Source: CAYNFH01 sp964396385
Lineage (GTDB): Bacteria; Armatimonadota; Chthonomonadetes; Chthonomonadales; CAJBBX01
Length of the DNA: 20,043 nucleotides
Direction: 5' to 3'
Assembly: GCA_964396385.1 (NCBI GenBank)
Contig: CAYNFH010000115.1
Location: 1-20,043 of the forward strand
Shown here: piece after piece, positions 8,705-15,151 of the stretch
How positions within the stretch are numbered: position 1 is the stretch's first letter
Layout: every line of letters starts with the position of its first letter
Notes under the pieces: generated by a model
Seen by the model: the letters and a program-made list of their open reading frames with translations, nothing else
Databases searched by the model: none
What the model was told of the DNA's origin: nothing
Program-made: the position numbers and the translations under genes

Positions 8705-8908
8705 TCCTGGAGCATACCCCATCTATCGCCAGCGCGGGCGATGCCCTGGCCGCCGCCGGAGCGCGAATCGCTTCGACGTGGATCGGCCGCGCTCCTGTCT
8801 GGAGCTTCCGCCTTTGTATGTGCGCTATTTCATCGTACCCTCTACGATTCCTTCAAGGCGCATTCACGATTCTATACCTTCATGCCGCCAACAAGACCCT
8901 ACCCCGGC

Positions 8909-8959
8909 CCCTCCCCTTACGGAGGGGAGGGAGAATGGCTCCCTCCTTACGAAGGAGGG
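8909..8959. repeat. Pair of short GC-rich palindromes at the 3' end of polA
   Basis: CCCTCCCCT (8909-8917) pairs with AGGGGAGGG (8923-8931) around TACGG. CCCTCCTT (8941-8948) pairs with AAGGAGGG (8952-8959) around ACG. The two hairpins look like diverged copies of one unit, similar in style to dispersed palindromic repeats of other bacteria. The polA stop codon (8947-8949) falls inside the second palindrome. Confidence 0.65.
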
Positions 8960-11685
8960 GGTTGGAGGCGGTGATCCGGGAGCCGCAGGGGAGTCATCTC
9001 CGCCCAGTTGGAACCCGCCTTGGCGTCTACCCGCAGCCGCACGTCCAGCGAGTACGCCTCCTCCATGATCCGGACCATCTGCTGGGCTACCGGCTCCATT
9101 GCGTGGGTATCCACCCCGAACACTAGCTCATCGTGCACCTGGAGCAGGAGAACGCAGCCGGAGCAGGAGTCATGGAGCTGCCGGTAAACCTCTATCATGG
9201 CCAGCTTCATGATGTCCGCTGCTGTCCCCTGGATGGGCATGTTGACAGCCGCGCGTTCGGCCGCCTGGCGGATGTTGAAGTTGCCGCTATTGATCTCAGG
9301 CAGGTAGCGCCGCCGGCCCAGGAGCGTCTGGACCCACCCCTGCGAGCGCGCCAGCACCAGCGTCTCCTCTGTGTATCGCCGCACGCCCGGGAACTGGGCG
9401 AAGTACCGCTCTATGAACTGCCGCGCGTCCGAGGCGGGGATTCCGAGCGTGTTGGCCAGCCCGAAGTCGCTCTGCCCGTAGATGACCGCGAAATTCACCA
9501 TCTTGGCGCGGCGGCGCATCTCGGGCGTGACACCGTCGAGCTCCACGTTGAACAGGCGGGTCGCGGTCGCCGCGTGGATGTCTTCGTCGGCTTCGAAGGC
9601 GCGCATCATCTCCGGATCCCGGGTGACGTGGGCGAAGATGCGGAGCTCGATCTGAGAGTAGTCGCACGAGAGCAGCACCTGGCCCTTAGGCGCGATGAAC
9701 GCCTTGCGAATCTCCCGTCCTATCTCGGACCTCACCGGAATGTTCTGGAGATTGGGGTCGCTGGAAGAGAGACGGCCCGTGGCGGCAACCGTCTGGTTGA
9801 GCGAGGTGTGCAGCCTTCCCGTCTCCGGGTTCACCAGCCTCGGAAGCGCGTCGGCATAGGTGCTCTTGAGCTTGCTGACCTCGCGGTATTCCAGGATACG
9901 GGCGCAGATCTCGTACTCCGGGGCCAGCGATTCGAGCAGCTCCGCCCGCGTGGAGTATCCGGTCTTGATCTTCTTGCCTGTGGGGAGCTGAAGCTTCTCG
10001 AACAGGACGCGCTGAAGCTGCTGGGTGGACCCGATGGTGAACTCTTCCCCGGCAAGCTCATAGATTCGTGCGGCCGTCTGGTCCATCTTCTGCTTCATCT
10101 CGCCCGCCAGCCGGTCCAGCCAGGCGGTATCCACCGGTACGCCCTCCCGCTCCATCTCCGAGAGCACCGGCACGAGCGGCACCTCCACGCGGTACATGAT
10201 GTCGTCGAGCTTCTGTTCCGCCAGGCGATCCCGCAGCGGCTCGCGCAGGGCGAGGACCAGCGCGGCCTCCTCTGCAAGCCGCTGCTCCGGACACGCGGAA
10301 CCATGCTCTTCCCGCCGCAGCCGGAGGTGCTCCTCGGCCAGCGGCCCCAGATCGTAGGAGCTGCGTCCCGGCTGCAGAAGGTACGCGGCGATCATGGTGT
10401 CGAAGGCGAACGGATGCGGCGGGGCGCCGAAGCGGGTGAGCACGATCTGGTCGAACTTGGCGTTGTGTCCCGCCAGCTCGATCGCAGAACCTAACAACAG
10501 GCCGCGCAGCTCCGCCACCGGCAGGGCAAAGCCCTCGACCGTTTTGTCTTCCTCGAAGAGACCGTGCCCCGTCCCCCGTCCTGCGTCACCCGTCCTCAGC
10601 CGTACGTACCACGCCTTACCCGCCGCCCACGCCAGCGCCACACCGAGCAGCCCCGCCCGCATCGGCTGGTTGTTCTCGGCATGGGTCCGAAGCGCTAACG
10701 TACCGGCGGCCGCTATCTCGGCCGACAGCGAGTCCCACTGCTCGCGAGTCTCGACGATGCCCGTCTCGACGGAGAAGCTGTCGGTCGGCGGCGCAGCCTG
10801 CTCCTCCCGCGGCTCCGGCAGCCGGCGGAGCAGGCTGCGGAACTCGAGCTGGGTGAACATGGCGCGGACACGGTCCCAGGTCTCGGGCGTGGGCTGGTAA
10901 CGCTGGATGGGCCCCTCGAACGGCGCTTCGCAATGGATGGTCGCCAGCTCCCGGCTGCGCAGCGGCTGCTCGCCCGCGGCCACCAGGTTGTCCCGCACCC
11001 GGCCAGGCGGCAGCTCCTGCGCGTGTGCCAGGAGGTTGTCCACCGTGTCGAACTCCTGTAGGAGTTTGGTTGCCGTCTTGTCACCGATGCCGGGAACCCC
11101 CGGGATGTTGTCGGAGGTGTCGCCCACCAGCGCCTTGAAGTCCGGAATGCGCTCAGGCGGGATGCCGTACCGCTCGCGGACCGCCTCCTCGTCGTACAGC
11201 TTGGACTCGGTCACGCCACGCCGGACCATCTTGACCTTTACGCCGTCGCCCACGAGCTGGAGCTGGTCCGTATCGCCCGTAACGATGACGACTTCGTACC
11301 CCTCCTTCACGGCGCGGGAAGCGAGGGTACCAATGAGGTCGTCCGCCTCGAAGCGCGGTACTTCCGCCGCGGCGATGCCGAACGCCTCTACAAGCTGGCG
11401 GGCCACGGGAAGCTGGCGCCGGAGGTCCTCCGCCGCCTCCGGCCGGTGGCCCTTATAGTCCTCGTAGGAGTCGTGCCGAAACGTCTTGCCGGGCGGGTCC
11501 CAGGCCACGTAGATTGCGTCCGGCTTCTCCTGCTCCAGGACGCTCAGCAGACTGTTGGTGAACCCGAATAGCGCGGCGGTGGGCAGCCCCTCGGCCGTGG
11601 AGAGGTACGGCCCCGGCGCGAAGAAGGCGCGGAACAGGAGCCCGTACCCGTCGACGATCACCAATCGCAGTTTAGAGTCTGCCAT
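8947..11685 (-). CDS. polA: DNA polymerase I
   Basis: Repair and Okazaki-fragment-processing polymerase, 912 residues, normal length. The N-terminal 5'-nuclease domain starts at VDGYGLLFRAFFA and includes SDNIPGVPGIGDKTATKLL, the helix-hairpin-helix DNA clamp. The C-terminal family A polymerase shows motif A (DYSQIELRIFAHV), motif B (RRRAKMVNFAVIYGQ) and motif C (VHDELVF). The middle 3'-5' exonuclease-like domain is degenerate: at the place of the E. coli FDTETD motif it reads LRTHAE (residues 332-337), so the two acidic metal ligands appear to be Arg and His. HNAKFD (Asp412) is kept, but the last Tyr/Asp motif is not visible. Proofreading is therefore probably lost, as in Bacillus- and Thermus-type enzymes. 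Residues 362-375 are encoded by a heptad repeat block, and the last ten or so residues by a palindromic repeat that also provides the stop. The ATG at 11683-11685 fits the family start; a GGGAG lies about 13 bases upstream. Confidence 0.96.
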   Translation of the reverse strand: MADSKLRLVIVDGYGLLFRAFFAPGPYLSTAEGLPTAALFGFTNSLLSVLEQEKPDAIYVAWDPPGKTFRHDSYEDYKGHRPEAAEDLRRQLPVARQLVEAFGIAAAEVPRFEADDLIGTLASRAVKEGYEVVIVTGDTDQLQLVGDGVKVKMVRRGVTESKLYDEEAVRERYGIPPERIPDFKALVGDTSDNIPGVPGIGDKTATKLLQEFDTVDNLLAHAQELPPGRVRDNLVAAGEQPLRSRELATIHCEAPFEGPIQRYQPTPETWDRVRAMFTQLEFRSLLRRLPEPREEQAAPPTDSFSVETGIVETREQWDSLSAEIAAAGTLALRTHAENNQPMRAGLLGVALAWAAGKAWYVRLRTGDAGRGTGHGLFEEDKTVEGFALPVAELRGLLLGSAIELAGHNAKFDQIVLTRFGAPPHPFAFDTMIAAYLLQPGRSSYDLGPLAEEHLRLRREEHGSACPEQRLAEEAALVLALREPLRDRLAEQKLDDIMYRVEVPLVPVLSEMEREGVPVDTAWLDRLAGEMKQKMDQTAARIYELAGEEFTIGSTQQLQRVLFEKLQLPTGKKIKTGYSTRAELLESLAPEYEICARILEYREVSKLKSTYADALPRLVNPETGRLHTSLNQTVAATGRLSSSDPNLQNIPVRSEIGREIRKAFIAPKGQVLLSCDYSQIELRIFAHVTRDPEMMRAFEADEDIHAATATRLFNVELDGVTPEMRRRAKMVNFAVIYGQSDFGLANTLGIPASDARQFIERYFAQFPGVRRYTEETLVLARSQGWVQTLLGRRRYLPEINSGNFNIRQAAERAAVNMPIQGTAADIMKLAMIEVYRQLHDSCSGCVLLLQVHDELVFGVDTHAMEPVAQQMVRIMEEAYSLDVRLRVDAKAGSNWAEMTPLRLPDHRLQPPPS
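10561..10602 (-). repeat. Six in-frame heptad repeats inside polA
   Basis: On the coding (minus) strand the words are CGGCTGA, GGACGGG, TGACGCA, GGACGGG, GGACGGG and GCACGGT. Their 42 bases match 14 codons exactly (Arg362 to Gly375), giving a Gly/Arg/Thr-rich segment with GDAGRGTGHG in the degenerate exonuclease-like domain. The words resemble the heptads at 18460-18480 (GACGGGT, GACGGAG, GACGGAT). Only one arm is present, with no facing block. Confidence 0.65.
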
Positions 11686-11717
11686 CGTCCGTGTGAATCT
11701 CCCTCTGGTCTGAATAC

Positions 11718-11747
11718 TGGACGGAGCGCGGAGGTCCGTGGTATAGT
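11718..11747 (+). promoter_or_regulatory. Promoter of the tRNA-Leu gene
   Basis: TGGACG (11718-11723), an 18-base spacer, then TATAGT (11742-11747, five of six consensus bases). The predicted start of transcription, near 11754, leaves about 20 bases before the mature tRNA. It lies in the short gap divergent from polA. Confidence 0.65.
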
Positions 11748-11773
11748 TGCCTGAAGCCCCATCCTACCCCACC

Positions 11774-11854
11774 GGGCAAGTGGCGGAACGGCATACGCGG
11801 TAGTCTCAAAAACTACTCCCGCAAGGGTTGTGGGTTCGAATCCCACCTTGCCCA
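11774..11854 (+). tRNA. tRNA-Leu, anticodon CAA
   Basis: Acceptor arms GGGCAAG (11774-11780) and CTTGCCC (11847-11853) pair fully, with discriminator A at 11854 and no encoded CCA. The D arm GCG/CGC follows. The anticodon stem GTAGT/ACTAC carries loop CTCAAAA with anticodon CAA at 11807-11809, which reads UUG. A long variable arm (CCC/GGG) marks it as class II, as expected for leucine, and the T arm is GTGGG-TTCGAAT-CCCAC. It has its own promoter and a strong hairpin just downstream. Confidence 0.95.
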
Positions 11855-11862
11855 TAGGAGAC

Positions 11863-11897
11863 GAGCAGGCCCGGCGCTCCTGGCGCCGGGCCTGCTC
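11863..11897. terminator. Perfect 15-bp hairpin, probable bidirectional terminator
   Basis: Arms 11863-11877 (GAGCAGGCCCGGCGC) and 11883-11897 (GCGCCGGGCCTGCTC) are perfectly complementary around a 5-base loop. It lies nine bases after the tRNA and ends at the stop codon of the convergent minus-strand gene, so it can stop transcription from both sides. Neither side has a clear T-tract, so intrinsic termination is plausible but not certain. Confidence 0.65.
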
Positions 11898-12151
11898 TAC
11901 GCCTGGGTGCGGATAGCCAGAACGGCGGCGACCACGATGATGGCGGCCCCAATCCCCGCCGCCGTATAGGCGATGCCGGTGCCGAGGTAGCGGTACGCCG
12001 GTCCCGCCACCGCCCACGCGATGCAGGAGATGGCGAGGGTGATGCGCACTGGCCTGGCGGACTGCCGCCCGCGGAAGGCCCGCTCCAGGTTAAGCGCCCC
12101 GGCGAGCAGGAACGCCGCGGCGAAACCTATCCACAGGATGGGACTGGACAT
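11897..12151 (-). CDS. Small predicted membrane protein, unknown function
   Basis: 84 residues, family not recognised. Hydrophobic segments at about 4-20, 36-51 and 58-79 suggest three membrane passes, with a basic loop (ERAFRGRQSARPVR, 23-36) between the first two. It starts at ATG 12149-12151; no strong Shine-Dalgarno is visible (GAAGCG at best). It lies downstream of a heptad repeat element and of the rpsU terminator, so it needs its own promoter, which I could not find. The stop codon abuts the hairpin at 11863-11897. The clean hydrophobic pattern and fit between terminators favour a real gene, but short length keeps confidence moderate. Confidence 0.6.
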   Translation of the reverse strand: MSSPILWIGFAAAFLLAGALNLERAFRGRQSARPVRITLAISCIAWAVAGPAYRYLGTGIAYTAAGIGAAIIVVAAVLAIRTQA

Positions 12152-12164
12152 GTCGCTTCGCTCA

Positions 12165-12287
12165 AGGTTACAGGGGACAGGTTATAGGCTACAGGGGACG
12201 GGCTGGCAGAGTACAACTTATCGGGAGGATATACTCACCCCACCTGTAAACTGTCCCCTGTAACCTGTTCCCTGGCACCTGTAACCT
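12165..12287. repeat. Heptad-periodic inverted-repeat element
   Basis: The plus-strand block reads AGGTTAC, AGGGGAC, AGGTTAT, AGGCTAC, AGGGGAC, GGGCTGG (12165-12206). The minus-strand block, read from 12287 down, is AGGTTAC, AGGTGCC, AGGGAAC, AGGTTAC, AGGGGAC, AGTTTAC, AGGTGGG (to 12239). A 16-base perfect inverted repeat joins them: AGGTTACAGGGGACAG (12165-12180) and CTGTCCCCTGTAACCT (12251-12266). Between the blocks lie 32 bases without repeats. It separates the rpsU terminator from the small membrane-protein gene. Confidence 0.8.
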
Positions 12288-12296
12288 ACAAAACAG

Positions 12297-12323
12297 AACG
12301 GGAAGGCACTTTGCCCTCCCGTT
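12297..12323 (-). terminator. Rho-independent terminator of rpsU
   Basis: Arms 12297-12308 and 12312-12323 form a 12-bp stem with one mismatch or wobble and a 3-base loop. On the minus strand the stem is followed by CTGTTTTG, a short T-rich tail. It lies 45 bases past the rpsU stop codon. Confidence 0.7.
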
Positions 12324-12368
12324 CACCGTTTACGTATGGTTCCGGCTAAACTGTGTCCGTCCCGGCGA

Positions 12369-12575
12369 TTAGTAGCGGGGCTCTCCGGCCTTGGCCTTCG
12401 CGCGCGCTATCTTGCGCAGGCTGGCCTTCAGCTCGCGGCGCTTGCGGTCGCTGGGCTTCTCGTAGCGCTCGTGCGAGCGGGCCTCCTTGGTGATACCGCT
12501 GTTCATCACCGCCTTCTTGAAGCGGCGCAGGGCCGAGTCGATGTTCTCGCCGGGCTTGACGACGACCTGGGTCAA
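12369..12575 (-). CDS. rpsU: 30S ribosomal protein S21
   Basis: Small basic protein of the 30S subunit near the mRNA exit and anti-Shine-Dalgarno region. At 68 residues it is normal for the family. VVVKPGENIDSALRRFKK and KPSDRKRRELKASLRK match the conserved S21 core, and the C-terminus is very Lys/Arg-rich. The start codon is TTG (12573-12575): no in-frame ATG or GTG lies between it and the upstream AAAGGA at 10 bases, and the family N-terminus fits. It is transcribed alone from a strong promoter (12621-12650) to the terminator at 12297-12323. Confidence 0.95.
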   Translation of the reverse strand: MTQVVVKPGENIDSALRRFKKAVMNSGITKEARSHERYEKPSDRKRRELKASLRKIARAKAKAGEPRY

Positions 12576-12620
12576 ATCTGAATCATCCTTTCGCGATCAG
12601 GAGTGGACATGCCTCAGGGC

Positions 12621-12650
12621 ATTATACAACAGCCTCCCACAAACTGTCCA
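12621..12650 (-). promoter_or_regulatory. Strong sigma-70-like promoter of rpsU
   Basis: On the minus strand, TGGACA (12645-12650, five of six consensus bases), an 18-base spacer, then a perfect TATAAT (12621-12626). Transcription would begin about 40 bases before the TTG start, in keeping with a highly expressed ribosomal protein gene. Confidence 0.75.
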
Positions 12651-12668
12651 ATGGTTTTTGCGGGGCCG

Positions 12669-12697
12669 TTGACGCATGCGTGCCCGAGGACTACCAT
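12669..12697 (+). promoter_or_regulatory. Candidate promoter for the aldehyde dehydrogenase operon
   Basis: TTGACG (12669-12674), a 17-base spacer, then TACCAT (12692-12697). A second possible -10, TATACT at 12752-12757, lies nearer the gene but lacks a good -35. Either would diverge from the rpsU promoter. No clear operator palindrome is visible. Confidence 0.4.
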
Positions 12698-12793
12698 TGC
12701 GATTGTCGGATGACTTTACGGCGGGCAGCAGGCCCGGACGGCACGGACGGGTATACTGCCGCTGCCGGCAGTGAGGCGCGACAGGGAGGCGCT

Positions 12794-14254
12794 ATGAGCG
12801 AGAGACACGGCAACTACATTAGCGGGCAGTGGACCGAGCCCGCCACGGGTGAGTATCTTCAGGACATCAACCCGGCGGATTCCGGCGAGGTAGTCGCCGA
12901 GGTACCCAGCTCCGGGCCCGACGATGCGCGACGTGCCGTAGAGGCCGCTTCCGCCGCGCTCCCGTCCTGGGCGGCGCTCTCCTCTCATGCGCGGGGAGAG
13001 TACCTGCGCAAGGCCGCCGACATTCTGGAGAGGCGGGCGGCGGAGGTCGCACGCGATCTGATGCGCGAGGAGGGCAAGTCGCTCGCGGAGGCGCGCGGCG
13101 AGACGCTCCGGGGCGTGACCATCCTCCGATACTATGCCGCCGAGACCATGCGGCCGGATGGCGAGGTCATCCCCAGCGCCGGGCCCACCACCTTCCTGTA
13201 CACCAAACGCGTCCCGCTGGGCGTCTGCGTCCTGGTGACGCCGTGGAACTTCCCCATCGCCATCCCGATATGGAAGGCCGCCCCGGCTCTGGCCTTCGGC
13301 AATACCGTGGTGCTCAAGCCGTCTGAGCACGCGCCGCTTACGGCGGTGCACGTCACCCGCTGTCTGGAGGAGGCGGGGCTGCCGGCCGGCGTCTTCAACC
13401 TGATCCAGGGGCGGGGAGCGGGCGTGGGCGAGACGCTGCTGACCCACCCGCGGGTTGCCGGCGTCTCCTTCACCGGCTCCGCACGTACGGGCAAGACCAT
13501 CGCCGCATGGGCGGCGGCCCACGGCAAGAAGTACCAGTTGGAGATGGGCGGCAAGAACGCGGCCGTCGTGCTGCCGGACGCGGACCTGGATCAAGCGGTG
13601 ACGCTTACCATCCAGGGCGCGTTCAAGTCCGCAGGCGAGAAGTGTACGGCCACCTCTCGGGCCATCGTCCATCGGGACGTATACGACGAGTTCACCCAGC
13701 GGCTGGTGGAGAAGACCAAGGCTCTGCGCATCGGTCCCGGCACCGACCCGGACGCCTATCTCGGTCCCGTGATCAGCAAGGAGGCGCGTGACCGGATCCT
13801 GGACACGCTAAGGAGCGCGGCAGCCTCCGGAGCGCAGGTGCTATGCGGGGGAGGCGCGCCGGACGGCGAGGTCCGGGAGCGAGGGTTTTACATCCAGCCG
13901 ACCATCTTCGGCGACGTTGCCCCGGATTCGCAGCTCGCCCGCGAGGAGGTCTTCGGTCCCGTGCTCAGCCTGATGAAGGCGGACGACCTGAACCACGCGG
14001 TCCGGCTGCTGAACGACGTGGAGTTCGGCCTCTCCGCGTCCCTTTTCACGCGCAGCCTGAATGCGGCCATGGAGTTCGCCGAGAAGGCGGAGGCCGGCAT
14101 GATTCGGGTCAATGGGGAGACGGCGGGCGTGGAGCCGCAGGCCCCGTTTGGCGGGATGAAAGGCTCCAGCAGCTACAGCCGCGAGCAGGGGCTGGCGGCG
14201 CGGGAGTTCTTTACTCAGATAAAGATCATCTCCATCGACCGGGCGGCCTCCTAG
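12794..14254 (+). CDS. Aldehyde dehydrogenase, probably 2-oxoglutarate semialdehyde (2,5-dioxopentanoate) dehydrogenase
   Basis: NAD(P)-dependent cytosolic oxidation of an aldehyde to an acid. The protein has 486 residues from ATG 12794, chosen because GGGAGG lies just upstream and the family N-terminus (YISGQWTEPATGE) begins there; an open extension to 12680 has no such support. Seen: cofactor-binding VTPWNFPIAIP and FTGSARTGK, general base Glu250 in LEMGGKN, nucleophile Cys284 in SAGEKCTATSR, EEVFGPV, and a C-terminal PFGGMKGSS. The CTATSR context is typical of 2-oxoglutarate semialdehyde dehydrogenases, as I recall. The stop codon touches the ATG of an FAH-fold gene resembling a sugar-acid dehydratase whose product would be this substrate. 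Family assignment is firm; the substrate is inferred from motif and neighbour. Succinate semialdehyde or another aldehyde is the alternative. Confidence 0.9.
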   Translation: MSERHGNYISGQWTEPATGEYLQDINPADSGEVVAEVPSSGPDDARRAVEAASAALPSWAALSSHARGEYLRKAADILERRAAEVARDLMREEGKSLAEARGETLRGVTILRYYAAETMRPDGEVIPSAGPTTFLYTKRVPLGVCVLVTPWNFPIAIPIWKAAPALAFGNTVVLKPSEHAPLTAVHVTRCLEEAGLPAGVFNLIQGRGAGVGETLLTHPRVAGVSFTGSARTGKTIAAWAAAHGKKYQLEMGGKNAAVVLPDADLDQAVTLTIQGAFKSAGEKCTATSRAIVHRDVYDEFTQRLVEKTKALRIGPGTDPDAYLGPVISKEARDRILDTLRSAAASGAQVLCGGGAPDGEVRERGFYIQPTIFGDVAPDSQLAREEVFGPVLSLMKADDLNHAVRLLNDVEFGLSASLFTRSLNAAMEFAEKAEAGMIRVNGETAGVEPQAPFGGMKGSSSYSREQGLAAREFFTQIKIISIDRAAS

Positions 14255-15136
14255 ATGGCGCTGTGCAGATACCACGCTGACATCGTCACTCGCCCTGGCC
14301 CCGTGTCCCAGTGGGGATGGCTGGACAATAGCAGGCTCTACCCGCTCTCGCAGTTCGAGGTGGGATTCGTCCTGACCGGTTGCCACGAGCGCGGCTTGGG
14401 GTCTCTGGCAGCCCCCGCAGGTCCAGACTACTTTCCCGCGCCTGGAACAGACCCCAGCCCGGCCGGTCGGGCCCCGGCTCTCGCAGCCCCAATCACAGAG
14501 GGAATGGAAGTGTGGGCCGCGGGCGTGACCTACGAGAGCAGCAAATTCGCCCGCATGGCCGAGTCCGCGGAGGGCGGAGACTTCTACGCCCGCGTCTACA
14601 CGGCGGAACGACCAGAGCTCTTCTTCAAGGCCACGCCGAACCGCGTAGTGGGACCGGACGACAAGGTCCGCATCCGTGCCGATTCCGCCTGGAACGTGCC
14701 GGAGCCGGAGCTTGCCGCGCTCGTCTCCGCTAAGGGACAGGTCTTGGGTTATACGATTGGCAACGACATGTCCTCGCGGGACATCGAGGGCGCCAATCCC
14801 CTCTACCTGCCCCAGGCAAAGGTCTACCGCGGCTCCTGCGCGCTGGGACCCTGGATCGTGCCCGCCGAGCACCTGGACCCGGCCAACCTAAAAATAATGC
14901 TCACAATCCGTCGGCGCGCGAATATAGTGTTTGAGGGCTCGACCTCCACCTCCCGCATGCGCCGCAGCGTGGAGGACCTCGCCTCCTGGCTGTTCCGCGA
15001 GAACGAGTTTCCGAACGGCGTCATCCTCCTCACCGGCACCGGCATCATCCCGCCCGACGACTTCACGCTCCAGCCGGAGGACGAGATCGCTATCTCCATC
15101 GGGGGAATTGGCGTGCTCCGGAACCTCGTCGCCTGA
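14255..15136 (+). CDS. FAH-family hydrolyase, probably 2-keto-3-deoxy-pentonate dehydratase
   Basis: 293 residues of the fumarylacetoacetate hydrolase fold. RPELFFKATPNRVVG, ANPLYLPQAKVY and EGSTSTSRMRRSVED closely resemble, from memory, the 2-dehydro-3-deoxy-D-arabinonate dehydratase of Sulfolobus (KdaD), which is of nearly the same length. The probable metal ligands are Glu150 and Glu152 in PEPEL and Asp171 in GNDMSSRD, with the same spacing as in that enzyme. That reaction turns 2-keto-3-deoxy-pentonate into 2-oxoglutarate semialdehyde in the cytosol. The ATG directly follows the stop of the aldehyde dehydrogenase, so translation is probably coupled. The other steps of the pathway (sugar dehydrogenase, lactonase, sugar-acid dehydratase) are not in this window. 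A 2-hydroxyhepta-2,4-diene-1,7-dioate isomerase-type role is the main alternative, but the match above argues against it. Confidence 0.85.
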   Translation: MALCRYHADIVTRPGPVSQWGWLDNSRLYPLSQFEVGFVLTGCHERGLGSLAAPAGPDYFPAPGTDPSPAGRAPALAAPITEGMEVWAAGVTYESSKFARMAESAEGGDFYARVYTAERPELFFKATPNRVVGPDDKVRIRADSAWNVPEPELAALVSAKGQVLGYTIGNDMSSRDIEGANPLYLPQAKVYRGSCALGPWIVPAEHLDPANLKIMLTIRRRANIVFEGSTSTSRMRRSVEDLASWLFRENEFPNGVILLTGTGIIPPDDFTLQPEDEIAISIGGIGVLRNLVA

Positions 15137-15151
15137 CGCCACGAAGGAATC

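Larger units (their letters stand above)
8433..8946. other. 514-base intergenic region between polA and rpsA
   Basis: No gene is supported here; the short open frames have no recognisable protein character. It holds the candidate rpsA promoter (8559-8588), a cluster of inverted repeats (8613-8704), and a pair of G-rich palindromes near the polA end (8909-8959). The stretch between about 8705 and 8900 shows nothing I recognise. Confidence 0.6.

Noticed and set aside
8690..9126. Overlapping short plus-strand frames with Pro/Gly-rich peptides such as PYGGEGEW
   Set aside because: These peptides come from translating palindromic repeats and occur as artefacts wherever such repeats are found.
9133..10494. 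Open frame of 453 codons on the plus strand
   Set aside because: Antisense to the polymerase domain of polA, which has all conserved motifs.
11658..12017. Open frame of 119 codons on the minus strand
   Set aside because: It runs through the whole tRNA-Leu gene, the hairpin and the start of polA; its translation is composed of these features.
12165..12287. CRISPR array
   Set aside because: The units are 7 bases long without spacers, on both strands, and no cas gene is near.
12680..12793. Longer N-terminus for the aldehyde dehydrogenase
   Set aside because: The extra 38 residues have no family match and cover the likely promoter; GGGAGG supports the ATG at 12794.
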